In this document: in pieces, positions 42,938-53,614 of the stretch
Position numbering within the stretch: the stretch's first letter is position 1
Layout: each line of letters opens with the position of its first letter
Source of the DNA: Isochrysis galbana
Lineage: Eukaryota > Haptophyta > Isochrysidales > Isochrysidaceae
Length of the DNA stretch: 64,000 bases
Direction: 5' to 3'
Assembly (NCBI GenBank): GCA_018136815.1
Contig: CM030934.1
Location: 6,964,573 to 7,028,572, forward strand
Made by a program: the position numbers and the translations under genes
Notes under the pieces: model-generated
The model's database searches: none
Told to the model about the DNA's origin: nothing
The model's input: only the letters and a program-made list of their open reading frames with translations

Positions 42938-44030
42938 AGAACGTCACGCGGGCTGGCATTGCAGCCTTGTGCGCTATCGTGCAGAAGTTTCATTTAGCGT
43001 GATTCGGCCATCGAGGACGCAAACCGTCGGGCAGCTCAACCACGCCATGATTACGTCCAGGTTCTTGATGAGCCTTGCTATTGCTGGGTTCTGCGCGTAC
43101 CTTTCAATCATCATGAGATTCTTTCATATTCACGTCAGATCGCTATTGGCTCGCATTCGGATTGCGGCCCCGAGAGCGCCAGTCATCCTTCGTCTAGTGG
43201 ACGGCCCAACTCTGTAGTGGGCGGCGCTGCCGGCGCAATTGCAGCTCGTACCGGTTCGTGCCGGCATGCAAGCCGGTGTCGCCAGCAGCGTTCTTTGTTT
43301 GGCCGGTCGCCTTTCCTTGGTCACTATGGCGCGTTCGCTTTCTCGCACTCGCCCTAGTTGTTTCCTAAACTCTGTGTGTGTCTGTCACGTCCCATCAAAG
43401 GCAGCCTTGTGCTGTGGCCTGTGTGTGTCTGTCACGTCCCATCAAAGGCAGCCTTGTGTTGTGGCCAGCGCAAGTGGGCGCAACGGCAAATTGCACAGAT
43501 GCCCTATCACGCGCGGCACCCTCGACGCGGCCATGGTGGTCCACGGCCGCGTTTTTGATACGCTTTCCCAGCGTGCAAATCAAGGCGTTCTGTGCGCGTC
43601 TTTGTCTTCGGCGTTGTGCGAGAGTATATCGCGTATGTGTGACATGTGCATTCAGCGTTGGCCCTCATCGTCCATCACATTTGCAATCACTGTGACATGG
43701 CATACATCCATGATTCGAACTTTATATTTCAATCCTCATCATGCGCTGATGTTGCCTCGGCAGCAATAGCAACAGTGTGTCGTAGTGTCGTAGCAAGGGT
43801 TATCTGTGCGCTTTGGAGACGACTCGCGAAAACGCAGCGCACCGGCAACTAGCGCGGTACGCGTGTCCTCCGGGGAGACCGGGAAGGTCTCACCGGGAAG
43901 AGGAGGAGAGGAAGGGGAAGGAATTACGAAGTTGACAGGCGGAGGGCACGGGCACCACGCTAGGTCTCTTCGCTTGGCGCGCGCGGACGGTCCGGGTCGT
44001 CTGACGGAACGCTTCCTGAGCCTCCTTGCA
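42938..44030. other. Intergenic with a 47-bp duplication
   Basis: TGTGTCTGTCACGTCCCATC occurs at about 43377 and 43424, within a tandem 47-base block differing at one base. No gene. Confidence 0.5.
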
Positions 44031-44370
44031 ACTATCGTTAAATAAAACGATAGGCTATATCCGATAGGGTCATGGAGCGCGCGCCGCCGCTCTCCCTCGC
44101 TGCCGCTGCCCTCGCCGCGATGGACGAAGGCTTCATGGACACGCCGCTATCGCCGAAACGACCGCGCCAGGATGACCCTCCCAGCCACAGTGATGGGACG
44201 TCAGGGATCAGGTCGTCAGGTTTTGACAACCTAACACCTGATATCAGACCTAATATTAGCCTAATATCAGGTATTATAAAGTTAGTAACTATAGTTACAA
44301 TACTAACGGGAACAGAAACAGAGCTAACAGTCATTTTCGTCCTCTGGCTCCTCCACAACCATCTCTCAAC
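44031..44370 (+). mobile_element. Hairpin-ATGGAGCGCGC family copy with AT palindromes
   Basis: CTATCGTT-AAATAA-AACGATAG (44032-44053) precedes the ATG at 44072. The frame reads MERAPPLSLAAAALAAMDEG, then TPLSPKRPRQDDPPS. It then runs into an AT-rich cluster of palindromes (CTGATATCAG, CTAATATTAG, GTAACTATAGTTAC at 44230-44300). Confidence 0.6.
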
Positions 44371-45033
44371 TATCAGTAAACTGATAGGGTCATGGAGCGC
44401 GCGCCGCCGCCCTCCCTCGCTGCCGCTGCCCTCGCCGAGATGGACGAAGGTTTGAGTGACACCCCGCTGTCGCCGAAGCGACCGCGTCAGGACGACCCTC
44501 CCAGCCAGGTGGGCACAGGAGCCAGCCTGCCACGCCCGCGGACCACCGCGAACGCCACGAACAAGGCTGCCATGCTGGCAGCAGCCAGCATACAGCACAC
44601 CTCCAACACAACACACAGCCACACCAGTCACACCACACCAGTGGGACGCTTCCAAAGGGAAGGCCTCCGGGCTGGGACCCTACACAACCGCGGTACCGCC
44701 CTCGCGCTCCGGCGCGAGGGGCCGGCCCGGTACCATCTACAGCAGAACCCCAATGGGGAAATGCCGCATCACAACAAGGGGTTGAACAAAGAGCAGACAG
44801 GACCCCCCAGCAAGGGGCACAGGAGCAAAAAGGGAGGCAGACCAGGAGGGATGCCCCCCAACGCCCCCGAAGGCCAAACGGACAAGCGAGCCACAGGCGC
44901 GCGAACGTCGCAAGTGACACAGGCCCAGGAGGCCCACCACAACAAACACCAACTTGAGAGAGAGCCCAGGGCGTATGGGTTCACGTTGACACGCCCTCGA
45001 GGGCCCATTACAGTAGTTTGGGCAAGGTGTTAA
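44368..45033 (+). mobile_element. Longest copy of the hairpin-ATGGAGCGCGC family, ORF of 213 aa
   Basis: A perfect hairpin CTATCAGT-AA-ACTGATAG (44370-44387) is followed by GGTC and the ATG at 44392. The 213-residue frame begins MERAPPPSLAAAALAEMDEG and then becomes Pro/Thr/His/Lys-rich with no fold, as in LINE ORF1 or gag-like leaders. It ends without an RT, so it is a 3'-truncated or decayed copy. Assignment to the LINE at 29820-31590 is not shown; the two share no overlapping sequence. Confidence 0.5.
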
Positions 45034-46108
45034 CCCATCTGGCCTCTTACAAGTGTTGACGCAGGGCACAACAAGTGTTGACACGGTGTTGACGCACTTC
45101 TACTCGCCACTGTTGCGGTTGCTGGTTGCTGATTCTGCTTGCTTTAGCGGGCAGCGCGGCAGCGCGCGCGAGGGAATGCGCGGTCAAATGACAAAATGCC
45201 TATCGGGACACGCGCGGCCCCGCGCAGGTGGAACGCGCAGGCGACGCGCAGCGCGCAACGTGAGCGTCGGCCGGTCGGTCGCGCGGAGCGAGTGCGGCGA
45301 GCAGCCGGTCCACGGCCGCGAAGGCGGTGGCGGGCACCGCCGGCGCACCTCCGACCGCCGCCGCTGCCTCCCCACGCAGTAGGCGGCCCACGCGTGCACA
45401 AGGAGTAGCACGGTTCCATCGCGCCGCCCTCTTCCTCAACGGCCTCAACGCCTCAACCCAGTGCCTTCATACCGTGACGTGCACGCAACGTCATGGGCTC
45501 GGAAGGGAGTCCGCGCGGCGGATTTGCTCCCGCGCGACAGGTGGGTCGAGATGCGGGCGCTTTTCCACATCTCATCCCCCATGTCCGCGCCCCTGCAAGG
45601 ACGCACCTCCCGGGGTGGCGCGAGCAGCCCTGGGGGCAGTGACACGTCAGAAGAAGACGATGAGTCGCGACGTTTCAGCCCCGCCTCGCGCCTCGATGCC
45701 AATCTGCTCCTGACTGAGCTTCCGGTAGAATATGTGTGGTCATGTCTCGTATGTGCTGGTGCACGTAGTTCGTTCACAGTCCTCGCCCCGTGTACCAGTG
45801 TGTTCTGCCTCAGCTGGCTCGACGTCGTGGGGATAGTGTAGGGCACCCAAGCAAGTCTCACCTTCTCAATCCTCTCACCTGTACTAAAAATTAAAACGGT
45901 ACGTCCCAGCTCCGCTAGCAACGACGAGCGACCGAGAGGCAGAGTCTGACAGACTGACAGATGCTATGCTTATAATTACATATTTCGAGGCACGAGGTCG
46001 GGAGAAAGTTTGTGGGATAGCATTGAGCGCACACCCTACCATAGATCAGTACACCGTCACAGCAAACGTGCCATTGTCACAAAGCGTTACTCCTACTACT
46101 CAGGACTA
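45034..46108. other. Intergenic, weak coding hints only
   Basis: GTGTTGAC(A/G)C occurs three times at 45052-45093. A plus-strand frame at 45460-45730 has an acidic/serine patch (SDTSEEDDESRRF) but no start, splice support or domain. Confidence 0.3.
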
Positions 46109-46784
46109 CTACGCTGCCCAAAAACCTACCTCGGACTCGCCATACAGATACTCAACGCGCTTCCGCACACACTGGCTGTGCTTGGCCCGGTTACGCGCGC
46201 CCGTGATGCCGAGCTCTTTGGCGATGGCGTACCACATGTATGCACGCCTATTCTTGTCCGTCTTCAGGGGCCACTCCCCACTCGGATACGGATGAGTCTC
46301 GATAGCAGTCCACGATCTCACCGTCGTACCTTTCCCCGCCGTCGAGTATGCGCCCTGTCAGCCAGACCGCGGTGCAAACCCGCGGTCTGGCGCCCCAGCC
46401 ATCGCGCTGCACGACCTCCATCACATCCTCGTCCGTTTCGCTGCAGCTCGGGCACATCAGCTCCTTGAAGTAGCGCTTCTTGCCCCTGACGACCTCCGTG
46501 CGCTCAACTGGAACGACGTACAGCTCTTGCACGTCGCCACGCTCGGCATCCGTGCCGTTTGCAAGGGCCTCGTCGCTGGAGGGGGCTGGAGGGGGGGCGG
46601 GGGCGGGGGCGGATCCACGGGGAACTCGTTCAAGAACAACATCGGGGGCTGTGTGTCCGGGGGGGGGGGGGGGGCGACACGACGGCGAGTAGTGCCTGTA
46701 CTGGTGTCTTTGCATCCTTACAGCTTGGACACCCCTGCTCTTTCCTTTACGTAACCGCGTGATTTTCATAATAAAGCGAAGCAC
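46109..46784 (-). pseudogene. Degenerate ORF, unknown family
   Basis: The minus-strand frame from 46784 has a basic start and a Pro-rich low-complexity stretch, then coding-looking sequence (VRGKKRYFKELMCPSCSE with a CxxC, DGWGARPRVCTAVWLTGRIL). It ends at a stop near 46248. A second frame overlapping it (46321-46109) carries DKNRRAYMWYAIAKELGITG and ARNRAKHSQCVRKRVEYLYG, which looks like the natural C-terminus, so a frameshift probably lies near 46320. The poly-G run at 46660-46673 may mark another break. The family is not recognised. Confidence 0.35.
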
Positions 46785-46980
46785 CCAAATAGATGCTTCA
46801 CTTTTTAACCTGTTTTCGTCACAAAACCTGCCTAGATCTTCCTATAATTAGGTAGTTGAGCCATAGCAGTGTGTCCGGGCAAGCCCCCTGTGCCATACCG
46901 GCGGCTCGTCGCCCGCGGGTGAAGCTGCCAAGAGAACAACTGAAAAAAACGAGGCGAAGCACCTGTTTAGGTGCTCCGGC
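46774..46980. repeat. Pair of GCGAAGCACC stem-loops
   Basis: 46778-46799 (GAAGCACCC-AAAT-AGATGCTTC, imperfect) and 46951-46975 (GAGGCGAAGCACCT-GTTT-AGGTGCT, perfect stem) are about 175 bases apart. This is the same spacing class and sequence as the pair at 25-262. Confidence 0.45.
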
Positions 46981-47084
46981 AGTAAGGAGTTAAACAAACA
47001 TGTTCACTTGTTCACTTGTACTGCTCCACCCGTTTACAAATAGTTGCGCTGTTTGGATGCTACTCTTCTTTCTAATCTCGCTCC

Positions 47085-48782
<1,698 letters not shown>

Positions 48783-49735
48783 TGAAGGGAGAGACGCGGA
48801 GAGGCTTAACCACGTCGGCCGCGTCGCAAGCGCGGTGCGTTGTGCAACGGCCTCGGCCGGCAAGCCGGTGGAGATGGGCGACACGGCCGGCCGCGTTAGC
48901 GAGTCAGGAGCGGCGAATCGATGGTCCGGCGGCGTGCCGTAGCTGCAGCTGCGTCGGCGACCCATGATGGAATTACGCTGAGTCCCGCTCAGGCCTGCCG
49001 CCACCTGCACACTCCCTGCTTGGCGCCGTGGCGCGGTTTTTGGGCGAGGTGGTGTGCAGAGATGGGTGGTGTGCAAAGGTGGACTTTCGACCTCGCTTGG
49101 ATGTGTAGTTACCGGTCGTCGGCACGTGACAATGGTGGGGCGGTATCGTTTGGGAGCCTCGTGCGGCTCTGAAATGGCCCACGATGCGGTGTGCTGTCCC
49201 CGCACCTGTTGCCATGGGATCAATGGCCTACTCATAGCACGAACGGCTAGCTCGTGCTCGCTTGGGATCGACGTGGCGCCAGCACTCTCGCACTCACTCG
49301 CCCGTGGCGCGCCACATTATGCCCATGCACCTTGCGCAGCCACCTCACCAACTGGCTGCTAGCCGGCATCAAGTTCCTCTTGTGGACTCCACATCGCAAT
49401 GGCCAAGCATGCGTTGTGTGCGTCAATGGCCACGTGTGGGAGCCGCGTGGGCGCGCCTGCGGCGCCTCCCCCACGAAGCGCATAGTCACGTTGGTGTTGG
49501 CTTATTGTAGGGCGGTGATGAGGTGGCTTGCGTACCTCCGTATGTATGTGGCCGTTTCGTCTCCTCGCCCTGTTGTGTTCGTTCTTGATGTATCCGTAGT
49601 GTGTATTCACATATTCGTCGGTGAAGGCGCGTTGCAACGCGCACGATTGCGTGCGCGCCTGCTGGGTGCTGGCGCGAGCTCGCTCAGAATGCGGCTAGTA
49701 GCTAGTGCGCCAGGGCCGTAGGCCCAGGCAGAAAT
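48783..49735. other. Intergenic, no supported gene
   Basis: Long GC-rich frames on both strands lack domain character. Confidence 0.4.
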
Positions 49736-49935
49736 ATCAACACATCGTAAAACATATTTAGGGGGCCCGCTCGCGAAAAACATATTTCGACATATCTCTT
49801 CCGAGATCTACATATTTGGCGACATATTTGGGGGGTTGTGCAGGCCGCCACATGATAGTTATTTATAGTTACTGATAGTTACTGCATATTTCATATTTGT
49901 GGGGCGGCCGCGTTCCCGCGCGCGCGTAGCTATAT
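49736..49935. repeat. ACATATTT-rich segment
   Basis: ACATATTT or CATATTT occurs about seven times, and TTATAGTTACTGATAGTTAC lies at 49862-49881. It may be a scrambled short repeat or a protein-binding array. Confidence 0.5.
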
Positions 49936-50417
49936 TTTTGGCGGTTAATGCCGTTGTGCCCCATGCCCCGCCAAGAGCGCCAAGTTCGTTTACGTAAATA
50001 TGTAGGGATGGATTCCGTAATATTACTTCTCTTTCCCTTACAACAGTCTACTCTAATTAATGTCACACACGCACGAGGAGAGAGAGCGAGGAGAGAGAGA
50101 GATCGCCGCCAGCTGCCAGCCGCCAGGAGTGTCATGCAGGTGAGCCGGGCTGAAGGCCCTAGCCCTGTGCCCATGGTGCGTTGTGTGCGCGTGTGCGCAC
50201 GCGTGCAGCTCATTTCCGCCCTTTCCTTGCAAGCGTCTGTCATGTTGCGTTATAACCGCAACAAGCGCGCGAGGGAGAGCAGAAGCGGTAGCTAATGTGT
50301 GCTCCCGTGCTGATATGGTGTGCTAATGGGTAATGGGTATGCAACTTGTTGCTATAAGGTACTCATAACGTAGATAGGTCTCACTCAAGTTCAAGTATCA
50401 AGTACTCCGATTGTTTA
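49936..50417. other. Intergenic, no supported gene
   Basis: A short GAGAGAGA patch near 50083 and nothing else. Confidence 0.4.
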
Positions 50418-50687
50418 TTAGTCATTAGTTGCTTTGTTGCGGGTAAAGGGGGGGGGGGGCGTATACTTCCCCCTCGTACGTTCCGTTTTTAGGTCTTCCC
50501 GCGCGACTGCCTCTCCGTCGCCGCGCCCCTGTTCCCTTCTTGTCGAACACGCGATGACTAAAGGCTCGTAGGCAGAGGGCCGTTCGACCGAGTGGGCAGC
50601 TGACGCGGCCGTAAAAGAGTCGTTGTTGGTTGCGGGCGGGAAAATGTCAGAGAGGTCATGGTAGGAGTAGTTGTCATTGTCTGCCAT
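50418..50687 (-). CDS. Possible ORF of 89 aa, perhaps a retroelement leader
   Basis: An ATG frame reads MADNDNYSYHDLSDIFPPAT followed by SFTAASAAHSVERPSAYEP, acidic then basic, with no fold. The first 30 residues look genuine. It is followed by a G/C run and low-complexity sequence. It could be the start of a retroelement ORF or a gene with a lost splice site. Confidence 0.25.
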   Translation of the reverse strand: MADNDNYSYHDLSDIFPPATNNDSFTAASAAHSVERPSAYEPLVIACSTRREQGRGDGEAVAREDLKTERTRGKYTPPPPFTRNKATND

Positions 50688-51364
50688 CGAGCGCTTCGAG
50701 CGAAGAGGTAGACGGAGGTTCGGAGGATTGCGACGCGTGGCGTCGGAGAGTAGAGACGAGGCTAGCTAGCGAGCTAGGGGGGGAGAGAGAGAATGAGAAT
50801 GAGAGCCTTCTTAGGTCCAAGGTAGACACGAGGGGCTACAACGCGGGGACTCAAAAAGTTGCTGACCAACAGAGACAGACAAACTAAACCAAACGGGGCG
50901 AAAACTAACCACACTTGGACGGACGACCGAGCGTCGGCACCAAGGCAACTTAGCAGCGCACGGACATGCGACAGAGGGGACGGCACAACGAGGGCAGACC
51001 TCGCTGGGGGAGCTGCGACCGAGGTATGACAGAAGACGGACGACAATCGTGGAACGTTTGATGTCATCAAGCGAAAGTAGGAGAAGAGAAGAGACGATAT
51101 ACCCATCAACGAGACCTCGAGAGTTAAAATAGCTCGCCGGCTAAAAGTAAAAGTCTGTCCTTGTATGGAATACGACACTTCTGCTCCCCCGCATCGCCCC
51201 GAATCGGTCCGTTCCCCCTCTCCTGTCCTCTCCCCGGCTCCCCCGCGGAAGCCCTCTCCCCCCTCTCCCTTCCCGTCTCTCCCCGAGTGCTTCCTTGAGT
51301 TTCCGGCCCCCTTTTGTCTATTTCTTTCCCGCGCGATTCCCTTTCCCCACTTCTACCTTTCGTG
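50688..51364. other. Intergenic, no supported gene
   Basis: Purine-rich short runs; a CT-rich stretch at 51180-51330. No gene. Confidence 0.35.
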
Positions 51365-51817
51365 TCAGGATCTGGAACAACAACGCCCATATGCCATATG
51401 ACAACGAAGAGCTTCATTGGCTAATCCGCTCCATCCGCGATGTTTGTTTAGTTTAGTTCTAGGACCGAGTTCGCTAAAGATCGCAGTTCGAAGTCCTGGA
51501 ATGGTTCTGATTTATTCAATTGTCTTTGGAAATGTTGTCGAGTACTCTGCGTTCCAAACTCCAAAGCCATAGAGTGGAACTACCTTCCAATCATGACCCT
51601 TTTCTTTTGTGTAAAGATATTCTTCTGGCCAATCATAAATATTGTACTCACTGCCAAGAAACTCTCTTTCAATGAATTCAAAGTTGTGAGCGAGCATCTG
51701 AAGATGCGGAAAGACTTTGTAGGGATTCGGGTAAAACCTCTGACGACATCCAAAGTAATGCTTCACGCAATGCTTCCCGCCTAGAAATAGCGTAGATAAT
51801 ATCACAATGATAAACAT
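51365..51817 (-). pseudogene. Aspartyl/asparaginyl beta-hydroxylase-like gene, virus-like, with in-frame stop
   Basis: The ATG at 51817 follows AT-rich sequence. An N-terminal anchor (FIIVILSTLFLGGK) precedes YPNPYKVFPHLQMLAHNFEF, a WPEEYLY segment and WKVVPLYGFGVWN, the typical entry to the AspH fold. A TAA at 51511-51509 follows FPKTIE. Beyond it the same frame continues the domain (IPGLRTAIFSELGP, KHRGWSGLANEALRCHMAY), including the first metal His in the HxG-type motif, then ends at 51365 before the second metal ligand. So the gene carries a nonsense codon and a 3' truncation. AspH-like genes of this kind are common in large algal DNA viruses and in algae; the AT-rich composition against a GC-rich host favours a viral source (inference). 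The protein would hydroxylate Asp/Asn side chains using 2-oxoglutarate. Confidence 0.6.
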
Positions 51818-51846
51818 TAAGATGACTCCTTTATTATCTGAAATTA

Positions 51847-52050
51847 ATCCGCGCGGGGCTAAAAAAAGGGAACCTCAAGTTGCATCCTCTCGTCCCGTGA
51901 CAAGCAGCGACCCGTCTGCAACAATCGGACCCATAGGTGTTTGCATATATATAGGGACACATTTGGGGGGGGGGGGGGGTAGAATTGTATAAGGTGTAGA
52001 AAAAGGCAATGCGGGGGCCTAAAAAAAAGGGAACCTCAAGTTGCATCCTC
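51847..52050. repeat. Two direct copies of a 33-base block
   Basis: AAAAAAAGGGAACCTCAAGT plus TGCATCCTCTCG occurs at about 51862 and 52021. The copies are about 160 bases apart and flank an AT-rich stretch with a G run. Confidence 0.65.
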
Positions 52051-52059
52051 TCGGGAAGG

Positions 52060-52606
52060 GACCCAGGCAGGGCTCCCCAATATGGCGCAATCTTTTTCAC
52101 AAGCCTCCGGCGATTCACCATTCACATAGGTCGAAATGGGAGTCTCTACAGACAGTTATTGTACATAATACTGTCAACCCGGACACGGGGGATATATACA
52201 CTACGGAGGAATGCATGGCATGCTTGCCGACGGAGAGCGTTGGATACGCCATAACGGTAGCTACATATCGGCAGTCCCCTTTCTCAAGTCGTGGGAAAAG
52301 ATATCCGAATGGGCTGGATCGAGACTAGTAAATGCCACCGCTAATTATATTGACCTTCTCAAAAAACAAGCGAAGTCCCCGCCCCCTGCTCCGGAGGAGC
52401 ATGAGTTAGCCCCTCAGGAAGATCCGGACGCGCACGATATAGGAGACATTCTCGTGGACAAAGGGCACAATTACTATTTACGCCGGAGGGGCGACTACCA
52501 CAAAGTCAAGTTGAACGTTATGGGAGAACCCCATATCCACGAACGGATCAGCCCGCAGTATCCGTCAGTGCCGCTCGCGACGGAGTGGCTCAGAGCCCTC
52601 CGGTAG
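52060..52606 (+). mobile_element. LINE fragment, C-terminal region
   Basis: Two overlapping plus-strand frames joined by a frameshift near 52215 align with the truncated LINE on the other strand at about 31400-30960. WESLQTVIVHNTVN and TEECMACLP parallel WNKLECNALHNVFK and SEECAQYL; GSYISAVPFLKSWEKI parallels GRIYPKRPILETWDTL; YHKVKLNVMGEPH parallels YYAKLKGMWYEAEL. Identity is low, so this is a divergent member. The zinc knuckle and 3' end are missing. Confidence 0.5.
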
Positions 52607-52684
52607 CACTCGACTCGACATGCACGCTAGATGAGCTAGTGGCCCAACTGCATGCGCTTAGCGTTGGTAAGGAGCTGGGAGTGG

Positions 52685-52729
52685 TGGCCACGGAAGGTAA
52701 AGCTTTGCGCACTTTACCTTCCGTGGCCA
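52685..52729. repeat. Perfect 18-bp inverted repeat with 9-nt loop
   Basis: TGGCCACGGAAGGTAAAG (52685-52702), loop CTTTGCGCA, then its exact complement (52712-52729). It would form a very stable hairpin. It lies just after the LINE fragment. Confidence 0.85.
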
Positions 52730-53110
52730 GAGGGAACTGGTCTGAGCATATTGCGCGCCGCGCGCTCTCGCCCGTCGCTCGGCAATGTTCCGCTGTTCCG
52801 CTGCTCGGCGGACGTCCTCGAGGACCGCAAGCCGCTCCTCCGCTACAGCATCGTGGGCAGCCTTGGTGTAGGCTCCACTGGCTCCTTTGGGTGGCGCCAC
52901 AGGCACCCTGACGGCGCGGCGCGTGCTCGCTGCGAGGCGCTGCCCGTTGCGAAGCTCTAGCCTCTAGAGTACTGTGATTCCGCTACTCTTTGACACGCAG
53001 CAGGCGCGCTGCCTTTTCCGCGCGGATTCCTTCGCGGGTCTCGGCCCCGTCCGGCCGGTCGTCCTCTCCTCTCTTCTGCTTGTGCCGGCCAGGTCACGGA
53101 CAGATGATCT
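52730..53110. other. Possible kinase-like exon fragment, otherwise intergenic
   Basis: A plus-strand frame at about 52815-52960 reads LLRYSIVGSLGVGSTGSFGW ... EALPVAKL before a stop. It resembles the glycine-rich loop and VAxK of protein kinases but stands alone. Confidence 0.2.
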
Positions 53111-53614
53111 CTCCTCCTAATCTGTCTCTCTCTCTTCTCTCTCTTCTCTTCTCTTCTCTCTGGTCTGCTCGAGACTCTGGGCCCTTTTTTTTTTTCTTGT
53201 GGTTCGGTGCGCTGCGGGCGCCGCGCAGGGGGAGGAGACCATCTGTATTCTCTTCTCAAGGAGAAGGCGGAAAGGGGGGAGTAAGTAAGTAAGTAAGTAT
53301 CGCAGGTGTATTCTCTTCTTGAAAAGATTTCATATTGGATGAGGCAAGAGCAAGAGAGAAAGAGGGAGGGAGAGGGAGAGAGAGAGAGAGGAGAGAGAGG
53401 GAGGGGGGGGTGGAGAGAGAAGAGAAGAGAAGAGAAGAGACCGTGAAAGTGGGAGGGAGGGAGAGAGAGAGAGAGGGAGAGAGAGAGAGAGCTGAAGGAT
53501 AGAGATGACAGGGCGAGGAGGCTTCCTGTGCTTTAACTGAAAAAAATAACACGAAATCTAAAGAAACGAGGAGGGGAGGCGGCCGTCCAGAGGGGGAGGA
53601 CGGCGAGAGAGAGC
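53111..53614 (+). promoter_or_regulatory. CT then GA-rich region upstream of the EamA transporter gene
   Basis: A CT-rich block at 53112-53162, GTAA repeats at 53280-53298 and GA-rich sequence at 53355-53495 precede the ATG at 53615. Confidence 0.35.

Noticed and set aside
45461-45841. Plus-strand 126-aa frame with an acidic serine patch
   Set aside because: Some coding character, but no start context, splice partners or recognisable domain; left as a weak hint.
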